64,000 nt of DNA from Pogonophryne albipinna (Eukaryota > Chordata > Actinopteri > Perciformes > Artedidraconidae), in contig CM053250.1 in assembly GCA_028583405.1 (NCBI GenBank), forward strand, positions 40,970,230-41,034,229. Direction: 5' to 3'. Under the pieces are notes generated by a model. It was not told the DNA's origin. It was given only the letters and a program-made list of their open reading frames with translations, and made no database searches. Each line of letters starts with the position of its first letter. Position 1 is the first letter of the stretch. Both the position numbers and the translations under genes were made by a program. Positions 1 to 10,994 of the stretch are shown here, in pieces.

Positions 1-1306
1 GCGGAAGACCCCAAGTCATACAGACCCATCTCGCTGCTCTGTGTCCCATTCGAGATTTTGGAGAGGATGATCCATAGCCGCATCGAGCCAGTGGTGGACT
101 CACAGCTTCCACAGGAACAAGCTGGTTTTCGACGTGGAAGGTCAACAATAGACCAGGTAACGCTACTCTCTAGTAGTGTACCTGGACCTGACTGCCGCAT
201 ATGACACCGTCTGGCACTGTGGACTCCACCTGAAGCTGTTGAGGACAATACCAGACCGCCATATGGTTAAGTTCATCATGGAGACGCTTACCAACCGCAG
301 CTTTGTCCTCCAGACCAGCAATGGCCAACGCAGCAGGCTCAGAAGTCTGAGGAACGGTGTTCCGCAAGGGTCGGTTCTCTTGCCGATGCTGTTCAACATT
401 TATGTACATGACCTACCTGACACAACATCCAGAAAGTACGGCTATGCAGACGATCTAGCCATCATGCTGAGACGACCAACATGGAAGACAATGGAAGATG
501 GCCTTAACGACGACATGGGCACCCTGGTAGCATACTTTCAAAGGTGGCGTCTACAGCTCAACATCGGAAAGACAGTAGCAGCGGCATACCATCTTAGCAC
601 CAGAGAAGCTAGGAGGGAACTTGAGGTGCGTGTCAACAATAAACGTCTGGGGAGCCTGCTCTAAGACGCTGCGATTATCGACCCAAGCCCTGGTCTTCTC
701 TGCAGCGGAATACTGCGCCCCAGCCTGGAGCAGAAGCCCTCACGCAAGTAAGGTTGACGTGGTCATCAACAACGCCCTCAGGATTATAACTGAATGCTTG
801 AAGCCTACCCCTGTGTCCCTCTCTGTGTAGCTCCGGCCGGCCACCCTCGCCCTGGCCAGGAAAGCCCAAAAGCATGACTGGCACATCCTGCATAACACGA
901 CAACGAGAGCAGCGCCCCTAAGTAGGCTCAAGTCCTGCCTCCCCCTCAACAAGGCAGCACAAGAGATTCTCAATTCCACCTCTGAGGACCTCTCCAGAGA
1001 TGCATGGTTGGCGGCTGCTTGGAGGCAGGAGTGGGAGCTAGCCGGGCCCTCCCGCATCCATCGCTACATCTGGGACCCAGGAGATGGCGCCATAGGAGGA
1101 GACGACCTACCACGCCGGCAATGGACCACACTAAACCGCCTACGAACTGGGGTCGGTCGCTTCAAAACATCAATGAAGAAGTGGGGCCTGGCAGACAGTG
1201 CTGCATGCGAGTGCGGTGACCCTGAACAGACTGCCGAACATATAATAACCACCTGCCCTTTAAATAGTCCACCCTCGGAAGCCAGCCTCTTCGACGTAGG
1301 ACCATA
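1..1306 (+). pseudogene. LINE ORF2 reverse transcriptase, frameshifted and stop-containing
   Basis: Translation shows non-LTR reverse transcriptase blocks: KSYRPISLL and EQAGFRRGRST in frame 1 (to about 170), then LDLTAAYDTVW, NGVPQGSVLLPMLFNIY and the catalytic YADD in frame 2 (176-664). The part after the RT core continues in frame 3 (about 621-1304) and ends with a Cys/His motif (CECGDPEQTAEHIITTCP), common at the C-terminus of LINE ORF2 proteins. Breaks: a frame change near 165-180, another near 650 (probably with some sequence lost), and an in-frame TAG at 828-830. It cannot encode an intact enzyme. It is a dead copy, but the catalytic box itself is intact. Confidence 0.85.
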
Positions 1307-1360
1307 GATGCGGGCATGGCTACACGACACCGAGTTGGACCTCTGACGTTACACGAAAGA

Positions 1361-1409
1361 AGAAGAAGAAGAAGAAGAAGAAGAAGAAGAAGAAGAAGAA
1401 GAAGAAGAA
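1361..1409. repeat. (GAA)n microsatellite at the LINE tail
   Basis: About 16 copies of GAA/AGA directly after the LINE 3' UTR. It probably derives from the retrotransposon tail. Confidence 0.9.
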
Positions 1410-1431
1410 CAGATTTCACATAACTGTATTA

Positions 1432-2620
1432 GGTTAGTTGAAAGCAATGATATTAGTTTGAACCTAATATTATTTGTTTAAACTTAAAAGAGACCTATAA
1501 TGCAAAATGCACTTTTTGATGTCTTTTATACATAAATGTGTCCCTGGTGTGTCAGGAGACTCACAAAGTGTCAGAAAATAAAACCCTCTCTTTTTTCCTC
1601 CGTACCCACATCTCTAAAAACGGGGGAACAACGGAGCTGAGCCAGATTTGCGTCCGATATGACGTAATATCGGAAATGTGGGCTGGCTTTACGCCCACGG
1701 TCCTATCAGAAACGTTGCTATCAGAAACAATGCCTGACTGTTTTGGACGTAATATGGTCTGTGTTTACATTAGCAAGTATCGCTAACACTCAGAGCTAAC
1801 CTCTGGAGAGAGTGTGTGTAAAAAAGCAGGAAATATAAAAAGTAGAACTCACCTTGTGGTAAACCCGTGAGAGAGAAAAAGCATTTGAGCTCCATACTGT
1901 TTCAGAAATAATCCTTGATGTGGTTTGGAACATGATATGGCGTTTCATCACGGCAGTATCTGCCGGGACAATTCTCCCGCATGAGCAGGCATAAGCTCCA
2001 CCCCCTCCTTTTCTTTCTTTTTTTTAGGCAAGGCAAGTTTATTTATATAGCACTTTTCAACACAAGGCAATTCAAAGTGCTTTACAAAAAATGAAAGACA
2101 TTAAGAAAATGGCATTTAAAATCAGTCATTAAAAAGAAAAGCTAATAAAATAAACATTAAAAGAAAAAATACATGGATAAAAGTTACAGTGCAGTCTAAG
2201 ATATGAATAGTTCAATTAAAAACAGCGGCAAAAAAAAGTCTTTAGTCTGGATTTAAAAGTAGTCAGAGTTGCAGCGGACCTGCAGGTTTCTGGGAGTTTG
2301 TTCCAGATATTTGGAGCATAATAACTGAACGCTGCTTCTCCATGTTTAGTTCTGACTCTGGGGACAGAAAGCTGACCAGTCCCTGAAGACCTGAGAGATC
2401 TGGATGGTTCATAATTTAGCAGGAGGTCAGAAATGTATTTTGGGCCTAAACCATTCAGTGCTTTATAAACCAGCAGCAGTAATTAGGTTTTAAAGCTTTA
2501 TATTTTGAGCAAAACACTTCATAGACATGTTTTTTATATATTTTTATATATCTGAGACCTATGCTATTGCCTAAAAATAGCATGATAGGTGACCTTTAAT
2601 ATTATTGCTTTCAACTAACC
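1432..2620. mobile_element. Small palindromic MITE split by a TTAA-target element
   Basis: The outer arms 1432-1454 and 2598-2620 are reverse complements (GGTTAGTTGAAAGCAATGAT with one mismatch). Between them lies a second element, about 1487-2594, with similar ends (AGACCTATAATGC on the left, GCATGATAGGTGACCT on the right). TTAA occurs on both sides (1484-1487 and about 2595-2598). The simplest reading is a short foldback element that received a TTAA-target (piggyBac-like) non-autonomous transposon, which in turn carries a LINE/SINE-like fragment at 2033-2490. Confidence 0.55.
2033..2490. repeat. Common fish interspersed repeat (LINE/SINE 3'-end type)
   Basis: The stretch beginning AGGCAAGGCAAGTTTATTTA and containing GGCAATTCAAAGTGCTTTAC, TTTGGGCCTAAACCATTCAG and GCTTTATAAACCAGCAGCAG is a repeat I recognise as abundant in acanthomorph genomes. 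The exact family name is not certain. It is nested inside the TTAA element. Confidence 0.55.
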
Positions 2621-2624
2621 AAAT

Positions 2625-4050
2625 ACAGGACATCTGTTGACACAATAGATTTAATTCAAGTCACCGTTTAATTTTTTCAGTGCAGTTGGAAAAAAAGGTT
2701 AGATGTGGTGTTCAGCAACTCACCAATCCCACCAAAAATAAAAGGAATGTATTCAAAAAGTAAATTTGTTTAGCATGATCACAGTTCACACAGCAGCTCT
2801 CACAACATATTTAGGAATGCTTTGATTTGACAATGAGCAGTAAAGCCTGAGCTCAGTGTGAATGACGGGGTTAATGGTGCGGGTTGAAAGGTCGACTTTA
2901 ACAGTGAGTGAGCTCCTGTGCATGACTCTCTTTCCCGGAACTGCAGAAGGTCTTCCCTCCTCTTAAGGCCCTGCACCATCACGTCACTGCACCACCACCG
3001 GACCCTCTGCCTGGGATGATGGCTTCGATCAGGTGTCAGGGAAACAAATAATTTAAATGACATTTGAACCAGTTTGACCCACAGCCAGTTATTCAGCCAT
3101 TAGCTTAAAATGATCAACCATCTTCCTTGGATCATTTTCCTTAGTCTGCTCTCTAAATAGGGATGATCAAATAACAACCTAATCCGGGAAAAATGAAAGG
3201 AAATCAGATATTAAAAACGTTGTGTGTCTGTGTTTGCATTGTTGAGTTAACCTTTATTAACTCTGCCCTAAAAGTAACAAACTCCTTAGAAATCTGAGCA
3301 GTATTCCAGAGATAAATCCTTTTGAAAAATAAAATTATGTTTGAACATGCATGTTGTTTAGTAAGTTTGGGAAGGTGCTGATACGATTGTGTAGAGAATA
3401 TTGTTTTGACCCATCTGTAGCCACATTGGACATTCCCATCAGCCTCTGCTGTACACTGTGTTTAATGCTAATCAAACAGCAAGCTTTCTCAAATGTAGGC
3501 TTACATGCCTACCACTTTGTGCTTCATAATTATATCTGACATACATATGGCCATTAAGTCTAACATGAGATAAGTATTATAACACACTCTTTCTCAGCTT
3601 GACTTGTTCTGGTATGACCAGTGGCATATGGTAGCTGATGTCTCATTGTTTAATTTGTTAAAAAAACCGTTTTACTTAGTTATATAGAAATTACAGGACA
3701 AGTGCAGACAAATACAGTGTCACGAATACACACAAGAGAGTAAAGAGTATTTACAACTGTGTCAGTTTATTAACATATTCATATCCCCTATGCCACATGT
3801 AATTGTCATTATAGCTCACTTCAGCCAAAAAAAGTTCCATAATCTCCCTTTGAAGTCAAACTCACTAATAACCACCATCACATTGTGAAACACACACCCT
3901 TGTTCCTCCACTCTGTCATAGATCGTCACGTTGCTGCATGTGATTACCGTGGAAAGAAAACACAGCATAAATTAAAATGTAATACCCCCAACACCAGTTA
4001 TCTAGGAACAGATGATGCAGAGGGTTTATTTAAATGTTATCACTGCTCGA
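2625..4050. other. No gene recognised
   Basis: AT-rich sequence with only short random ORFs. I see no conserved protein, no structured RNA and no clear transposon ends. Confidence 0.5.
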
Positions 4051-4054
4051 ACAT

Positions 4055-4335
4055 GTTAATGGAGGCGGCAGTGGTCCAGTCTAGGGACTTGGCTTGGGAA
4101 CCGAAGGGGGCCCTTGAGCAAGGCTCCAAACCCCCAACTGTTCACTGGCACCGGACAAACTGGCAGCCTGTATGCTCTGACATCTCTTTAAAAATGCATG
4201 TGATATGTACAGTATCTATTTATGTATTTGTGTTCAGACATGTGTATAGGTCCTGTCCTGTGCATGTGTGTGTATTATTGTGTTTAATAACTGAGTGAAC
4301 TACTGAATTGGGATAAATAAAGGGTCTTCTTCTTA
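4055..4335 (+). mobile_element. tRNA-derived SINE, internally deleted
   Basis: GGCAGTGGTCCAGTCTAGGG resembles the A-box region of a common fish tRNA-derived SINE. It is followed by the characteristic AAGGCTCCAAACCCCCAACT segment and a 3' tail with GAATTGGGATAAATAAAGGG. The B-box stretch expected between them is missing, so the promoter is incomplete. A related 3' tail (CTGTAACAATGTAACTTCCC through AATTCTGATTC) follows at about 4410-4466. Confidence 0.55.
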
Positions 4336-4476
4336 ATGCTTTTGGGAGATGATGTTATTAACTGCATGCCCTTTATCTTATAGTGTTTTATTTGTTGTCT
4401 CTATCTTCACTTGCTGTAACAATGTAACTTCCCCCCTACGTGGGACAAATTAAGGAATTCTGATTCGTGAATATAA

Positions 4477-4799
4477 CGGTACGTCCACACGGCAGCGTCG
4501 CGTTGAAGCTTGCCGGTGGGCGTGTCTGGGGCGCGACCAACAACCAATCACATGAATCTCCCGCCCCGTACACACAAGCATGCGGTTTGATTGGCTAGCG
4601 CTTGTACTGGCATATGATTTGATTGGCTGACGCTTCCGTCGAAGCTTGAAAAGTTGAACTTTTTTCAACTTTTGAAGCGAGCAACGGAGGCAAAGCGACG
4701 GAACCACAATGCAGTTCGGCAAAGCCTGACGTCACCCCATTCAAAGTGAATGGGAAGCGTCTCCGTTGAAGCACGCGACGCTGCCGTGTGGACGTACCG
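4477..4799. mobile_element. PIF/Harbinger-type MITE with TAA target-site duplication
   Basis: The ends are reverse complements for about 26 bp (CGGTACGTCCACACGGCAGC at the left end), and TAA flanks both sides (4474-4476 and 4800-4802). A 3-bp TWA duplication is the hallmark of PIF/Harbinger insertion. The 323-bp interior has no coding capacity, so this is a non-autonomous copy. It abuts the hAT remnant that begins at 4803. Confidence 0.85.
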
Positions 4800-4802
4800 T
4801 AA

Positions 4803-5834
4803 CTAGGGGTGTAACGGTATCCGTATTCGTCCCGTACCGTCACGGTTCGGACGTCACGGTTCGGTGCATGCAGTCACACGACGAATACGCCTTTTTTTTA
4901 CGAATGGGAAAAAAGTCTGTCATTCAGGGCAGTATCCACTACACTATATATAATCCAGGGGAAGGTATTGCGCATAAAAGCTGTTTGTCAGCCGCCCTTA
5001 AACAACAAATGAAGAAGAAGAAGAAAACATAACAAAACGAACAAAATAGAAGAAGAAAAGTTAGTATTGTGAGTTCAGATAACACACAGGAGCTAGAACC
5101 CACCTGCTTCTTTTAAATCAGCTGTGTGGGAACATTTCAGGTTCCCTGTGGACTACAATAACGATGGAGTGCGAGTGGTGGATCGGACGAGGACGGTGTG
5201 TCGGTGTTGTTCGACAGCGGTGCGGTATGCTAATGGTAACACACGCCAAACATGCTAAATCATATCAGAAGGCATCACCCAGATTTGCCAATCACCGGAG
5301 CCCGGCAAAAGACAACAGCAGTTCAACAGCTGATCCCCGCTGTTTTTAAGAAGCCAAGAGACATGAGAGCCGAGAGACCAAAATAAATAACGGAAGCTTA
5401 AAGTTTTGGCATATGTTTTTCAACGGCTATGCTGCGCCCTTATGCAATAGTAAAGGACCCCGGCTTTTATTGATTGTGATTGAAAGTGATTGAAACACTA
5501 TCTTATTATTTATTTTGTAATATTTTCAAGACATTCTTTTTAGTTTTACAGCTTGATGGAACCTTTTTGTTTGACATCAGCCATTATAGATAATATGGCC
5601 ATCTGTGTGTGGTACTGTTTGTGGTTTGTTTTTAACTGTGTAATAAAGTTAATTATTGAAAATGTTAGATTTCCTTATTTTTGTACTGAAACTTACACTA
5701 TACTGTTCAAAATAAATAAAAAACAAACCTTGAATTATGCATTTGGGACTTCTTTTTTATTTTCTTGTTGTAACAAACTCGTACCGAACCGTGACCCCCA
5801 AACCGAGGTACGTACCAAACCGTGAATTTTGTGA
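4803..5834 (+). mobile_element. Internally deleted hAT-like transposon
   Basis: The left end (AGGGGTGTAACGGTATCCG with CACGGTTCGG) and the right side (CGTACCGAACCGTGACCCCC ... AACCGTGAATTTTGTG) are inverted relatives, as in a common fish hAT-type family. The interior holds a BED zinc-finger remnant (5118-5395) but nothing of the DDE catalytic region. The outermost right end appears lost next to the following repeat. Confidence 0.6.
5118..5395 (+). pseudogene. BED-type zinc finger of a hAT transposase, frameshifted
   Basis: One frame reads SAVWEHFRFPVD... followed by TRTVCRCCSTAVRYANGNT, the aromatic start and first Cys pair of a BED finger. The second half, NMLNHIRRHHPDLP, giving the His pair, is in another frame: a one-base shift lies near 5246-5252. 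BED fingers bind DNA and sit at the N-terminus of hAT transposases and the ZBED proteins derived from them. Because the element lacks the catalytic domain, this is a relic and not a domesticated gene. Confidence 0.65.
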
Positions 5835-5839
5835 ACGCT

Positions 5840-6000
5840 CGTGAGCGCCGTGTTATGCATGCCCACTGCACCTTGCTGGAGCGCACACAGCGTAAAGAAA
5901 AAACTCGCAGACATTTCAATGATTTGTACGGCACAGTTAGGTTTGGAAACGATATAATCTCCTTTTTGGCGGGCGTGCATAACACGGCATAACACCGGAG
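5840..6000. repeat. Short inverted repeat
   Basis: CCGTGTTATGCATGCCC at about 5848 and GGGCGTGCATAACACGG at 5971-5987 are imperfect reverse complements about 105 bp apart. This is probably a further MITE fragment. Confidence 0.4.
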
Positions 6001-7900
6001 CCTCGCTGCCGGGAAACTTTGGCGCTGTTCCGAGTTTGTTCTAATCTGTCAAAATGACGGACTGCTTTCAGATTTGTCCGTCATTGTTAAAAAAAAATCC
6101 GTCATAGACGGAAAATATTCGGTTAACGCGACCTCTGGGGCAGCTATCATCTAACTCGTAACCGCTTTAAACTCCCTGGATCCAAATAGCAGACAGTTTC
6201 CATATTTCTAGAGAATATGTTGTATGTGGCAAGGTTTCAATAAAGGATTATGTTTGCTTTTTGTTTATTGTTCCTATTGACATTTATTTAAATGTAAATG
6301 TCTGAATTGGTTGAAGGCTTACATTGACCTTAAAATGATAAAGATATAATATAACTGTTAAAGCGTTGATGAGGAAAGATAGTATGAGCCACTTCTCATA
6401 CTGGTATATGGCAATAGGAATCTATATCTTTTTACTCAGCTTGCTTTAGCAATACCAGGCCAGTAAAAATAAGGGAACCTATAAGATTCAACATCCATTG
6501 AATCAAAAAATAAATTAGGTAAAGTTTGTCCTGAGAGTATGCTGGAGGACAGACAATTAAATAATTCACTCAGTCATTGGGATTGTGCCCAGCATCATTC
6601 ACAACAATGTGTGTATTAAATTGTAAAATATCATGTTAAATAAAAGTTATAATGAGTATACATCTGAGAATAAAAACAAGCTTAACTGATGTACTTGTTC
6701 AGTAGATCTCTGGCCCTTCAATTGTAGCTTTTGACTGTGGAATTCTGAGTTGATTGGTTAATCTATAATTGAATCCCTTTATTTAACAGATTTTGTTGTT
6801 TATAATTTATCAAAAAATTTGTATTATGATTTATAATACAGGCACCTAGCAAGAGAAATATACATTTAGTTATTATAAAAAGTTTACTGTCCTAAACCAA
6901 CCAGTAAACCTTAAATAAACAAAAATATAACGTTTTATTTGTAGATACTGTACTGTGTTTTCCCCCTTACCTTATAAGGCTTATCTTAAGGCAGAGTGCA
7001 GTATGTTCTTGTTTAGGGCATTTTATTGTACTGTATGGTGAATGCATATATAGCCTTTACATCACCCAGTCTGTCTGGCACCTGGACAAGTTTGATTTTC
7101 TTATACATCAACGTAGCCTACCTGTTTCTCCCTTTGAGCAATTTTGCTGTTTGTGTGAACACATATTCATAAAGTACTTATTTATAGAATCCTAAGTTGT
7201 AAACTTCTTAATAGAGCGACACAGGTCTATTGTCTTGATTAGGGACGTAAAGTATAACTGTGGTTTCATTCTTGACCTTCAGCGAGATAAGCAAAATAAG
7301 GCAGACATAGATCATTCTCAGAGCATTTATACTATCTTCTTTCACAGTTTAGCCACACTCACAGGTTTTGACCTTTTGAGACTGATTTACATTATGTCAG
7401 GTAAATTGCGACATCTAGTGGTTTTGATGTGAACAGTTTATTACACATGGACTGTGTAAAGATCATTAAAGATTCATTTTGCGATTTTTAACCAGACACG
7501 AACACGCTCACATTTAGACGTAGTGGGGTGAAACATCTATGGGGTAGAACTACATTACCAACAATTCGTTTATGGGTAATGTTCTTAATGTTCATTGATA
7601 TCATATTTTAATAAACAAGTATGTAACAAGGAGTATTAGCCTACGGCAAGTGGACATTGCTGATATGTTGCATTTGAGGCATATGGTTTAAAACTGAGAT
7701 GAAATTTGAGCCCTGGTCGTATAAGGTTAAAACATTAGTGAATCTAATTAATTAAATCCTTTTCTTGGAAGTTTGTTTCGAGTATCTTCTGAAATACACT
7801 ATTTAGATTTGAACACTCCTTCAAATGTGTATCCGACACACTTATTTCTACGAGTTATTTTTATTCTGTCTGGTTGTACACGGATTTAACAAGAACATGT
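6000..7900. other. No gene recognised
   Basis: AT-rich, apparently single-copy sequence within the window. There are no ORFs worth reporting and no repeat ends that I can support. Confidence 0.5.
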
Positions 7901-7904
7901 GAAT

Positions 7905-7989
7905 GCAACACATTCTCGAGGGAGCGGTGGCGGTCTCTTTGAAGTTTAATTTAACGGCTGGAGTTGAGGCATAGAAGCCGCCTTCTGAG
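7905..7989 (+). promoter_or_regulatory. Possible 5' leader exon/promoter of the lysine-rich gene
   Basis: A short GC-richer island in AT-rich surroundings ends in a good splice donor (CTGAG|GTAGGC, GT at 7990-7991). The first coding exon downstream starts at a clear acceptor (10990/10991), so a non-coding first exon must lie upstream, and this is the best-looking candidate. Inference only. Confidence 0.25.
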
Positions 7990-8299
7990 GTAGGCAAACG
8001 ATTAAGTTATTTCAAAACTTATATGCATGACATTACGATATTTTATATTACAAGTTATACGTCGGTCAATATGACTAATTTGTGTGAAATGAATTACCCG
8101 TTTGAACCGCGAACATATACGGTGGAATTGGAAAGGACAGAAAGGCAGGTTGTTAGGCTGCTCATTGTGTAGCCATTGTGTTTACGAAATTGCGACAATT
8201 TGCTTTTAGTTCCTGCTTGATTTAACTAGACTAGATGTGAATAGACTAATGTTAATCCATGTCATTCTCCCAAGAAGTATAACTATCAACGTGATACTG

Positions 8300-8400
8300 T
8301 TAGGCAGGGGCAGGGACGGACTGTCCATTGGGAATACCGGGAGTTTTCCCGGTGGGCTAGTACCGAAGTGGGCCGGTCGGACAATTCACTAGCACCTGAG
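8300..8400. repeat. Fragment of the CAGTGGCGGACTGG transposon family
   Basis: GGGACGGACTGTCCATTGGG followed by GTACCGAAGTGGGCCGGTCG matches the left terminal region of the element at 15161. Only one end is present. Confidence 0.55.
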
Positions 8401-8574
8401 TTATGATCGGTCATAATTAAGATGTTTACAGTGAGATTTACTCACATACTTTTGGCAATACTCGCGCAGCCCTACAAATGAACTGAGATTTCCACACAAT
8501 TTGAAGGTTGGATATTTGTAAAAAAAAAATGGTGTGTACATTAATAATTAACCACTAAAACCTCAGTATCTGAG

Positions 8575-8940
8575 AAGCTGCAGCACACTCCTTGGCAAAG
8601 CATCAAACACCACTGCATATTCTTTTGGTGTATCCGGTAAATCAAATGTAGAGAGGAATTCATTAAATGTTAGTAATTGCCCATCAACAAGTTGTCTAAC
8701 TAATACAATATCATGTTCAACCCATCTTTCATAATATAGAGATTTTATTTTATATTGAATATTACTGTTGTTCCAAATTGTAATAATTGGTCGGTGAAAA
8801 ACTGGAAATTAGTTTCCAGGCCATCAGGTCTTTCTTATGAAAGTTTGATAATGTTATAGGCAACTTGTCAATATTATAATCACATTGAAGTAGAAATGTA
8901 ACTCTGCCTATTAAGCCTACCTTGTTTCATGCTGGAGTGT
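8575..8940 (-). pseudogene. L1-like LINE ORF2 fragment
   Basis: The minus strand translates to a stretch typical of the C-terminal part of fish L1-like ORF2: LSNFHKKDLMAWK, then IWNNSNIQYKIKSLYYERWV and LVRQLVDGQLLTFNEFL in an open frame. No catalytic region is present and both ends are truncated. It is a different copy from the L1-like element at 27-30 kb. Confidence 0.6.
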
Positions 8941-8954
8941 AATTACCTTCACGT

Positions 8955-9175
8955 CAGAGATGGAAGAAGTACCCAGATCTTGTAATTGAGTAATAGTAGA
9001 AGTATCAGAGTGTAGGAATAGTCTTTTTCAAGTAAAAGTCCTGCAATCAAAATATTACTCAAGTGTAGAAGTACAAAGTAGCAAAACATTGAAATACTCT
9101 TCAAAGTCCCTCCAAAGGGTACTAAAGTATAGAGTACTTGAATACATCCACTTATTGACATTACACCACTGCTTT
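8955..9175. repeat. AAGTAC-rich fish interspersed repeat, fragment
   Basis: Dense AAGTAC/GTACTT words (AGATGGAAGAAGTACCCAGA ... ACATTACACCACTG) mark a dispersed family of percomorph genomes. A relative of it is found at 14347-14376 plus 16479-16975. Confidence 0.55.
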
Positions 9176-9179
9176 ACGT

Positions 9180-10980
9180 ATACAGTTTGTGGTAATAACA
9201 TATCATAAATATCTGTAATGAACTTTTACCAAGTAAAGTATAGCACATCTCTTAAGAAACCTAATACGAGCTAAATCAGTTAACTTTACAAATTGACCAT
9301 CAACCGATATGTGAGCCCGTTTTGTGTCCCATAAGCTTTATTGCAGCTTCTATCCAGAACCATGTGTTTCAGCAGGCCGAGGTTTCTATTACATGTAGGA
9401 GGTGGTGCCAAGTCTACTATATCTGCCGACTCATATACTGTAACTGTCGACATGATGCATCAGAGAGCTCAGTAAACCAAATGTTTGATCATAAATGGCC
9501 CTAAACAAGAAATTGGAGATAGTGTTATTGTTAACCGGGGTAGAAATGTTTCTTTGGGCTCCCCTCATTTTAGAAAAAAACAGCATCAAAATTAGACAGA
9601 GTTTAAGAAACACATATACATTCATATTACATATTACATTTGATTATGTCAATGTTTGTCGCTTAAGTCTTTTCAGTCGTACTGTTGGGTTTAGAATATG
9701 AATGGTACTTGTGACGAAGGACTTCTTAAATAATGTTTCAATCCACAGAGTTAACAGGGTTATTATGCAAATGCGTTATTTGTTCTCAGGGGAAACATTA
9801 TACTGTCCTGTCCTATTATTAATATACAGAGAGTAGTCACTTGCTTGACTTAGTTGACCTTTGTAGATGCACTTTACATTCATCACGTCTGTCTCCCAGG
9901 GCCAGGGCCAAATGTTACATCTTAATCGTGAACAAAATAGTTATGTTAAAAACATGATAGGGAAGAAATGACTCAGAATCTTAATCAGTCAAAGTCAACT
10001 ATATTGTCAATCTCAAAATATGTTTGTACACACAGAAAGATCGAAATACTGTTTCCCACAATGAGCAAAGCTACATGAAGCTGTTCAGTAAAAAACACAT
10101 GAAAGCATATCTGTTTGTAATACAGGACATACATTACAGCATTTATATATACAGCCTTTCTTTGACACATCAAATGAAAGCATGACAAACACTTCCATTC
10201 AGGGCAGTGTGTGTCACTGAATGCTTTGACATGTCACCATATGTGTCATTTTGGAGGGTCGCGTAAAAACAACACTCTCCCCACATCATCATCATCAAAA
10301 AACATCATTTCAGATGATTGCTGTTCACATCTTCTCTGTAGAATAACACATGAACCCCCCGATTGAAAGGTAGTTTGGGAAAACCCAATGACAGAAAACT
10401 CAGACTAATGAACAATTATTTTCATCATCAATAAATCTGCTGATCATATCATTAATTCATTAATTCATGGAACTTTAGTCTATCAAACATTGAAAAGTAT
10501 TTTTCAGCAAGACCAATTGAACTTGATTGTTTTCAGTTTAAAAGCACATGGACATAGAAACAGAATAGAGCTAAACAATATTCACATTGGAGAATCTAGA
10601 GTTTTGCTTAGATAACTCAAAATAAAATAATATCAAAAATACTTGCTACTAATCTTATTCCGATGTCTGTTTCTGAAAGAAAGCTGGAAAGAAAGTCAAA
10701 CACTACACAGATTTAATGTCTGCCTTTTCTTCATTTGAGTTATTGTTTTTGTCCATGATGCAAATAGGATCTTGCAAAAAGAATATTCTTTTAATTTACT
10801 TTTTAAATAAATAAAACATTTTATGATCACATTCTTTGCAACTTGTCCCTCTTCTACACACCTGTCTCATGGAGTATTTGCAAAGTGTTTTTTCTGCTGT
10901 GTTTAGTGTGTTTATATACATACAGCAGTATGTCAGACTAATATATACCTGCTGACTGTAACTATGCACCTTCCTCTTTC
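9180..10980. other. No gene recognised; probably intron and flank of the downstream gene
   Basis: AT-rich sequence leading to the splice acceptor at 10990. I see no repeat ends or coding exons. Confidence 0.4.
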
Positions 10981-10994
10981 TGTTGAACAGAGCC

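Larger units (their letters stand above)
1..1409 (+). mobile_element. 3' end of a non-LTR retrotransposon (LINE), entering from the left edge
   Basis: The window opens inside a reverse transcriptase reading frame and the element runs to a (GAA)n tail at about 1361-1409. Such a short-repeat tail instead of poly(A) is usual for several non-LTR clades related to I and Jockey. Coding remnants cover 1-1306. The 5' part lies outside the window. Clade assignment (I/Jockey-like) is inference from the motifs only. Confidence 0.8.

Noticed and set aside
3885..4298. 137-codon ORF
   Set aside because: It runs through the SINE (AAGGCTCCAAACCCCC segment) and reflects repeat sequence, not a gene.
10983..10994. 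Upstream start of the lysine-rich frame
   Set aside because: The codon at 10983 is TTG and lies before the splice acceptor; the first ATG is at 10995.
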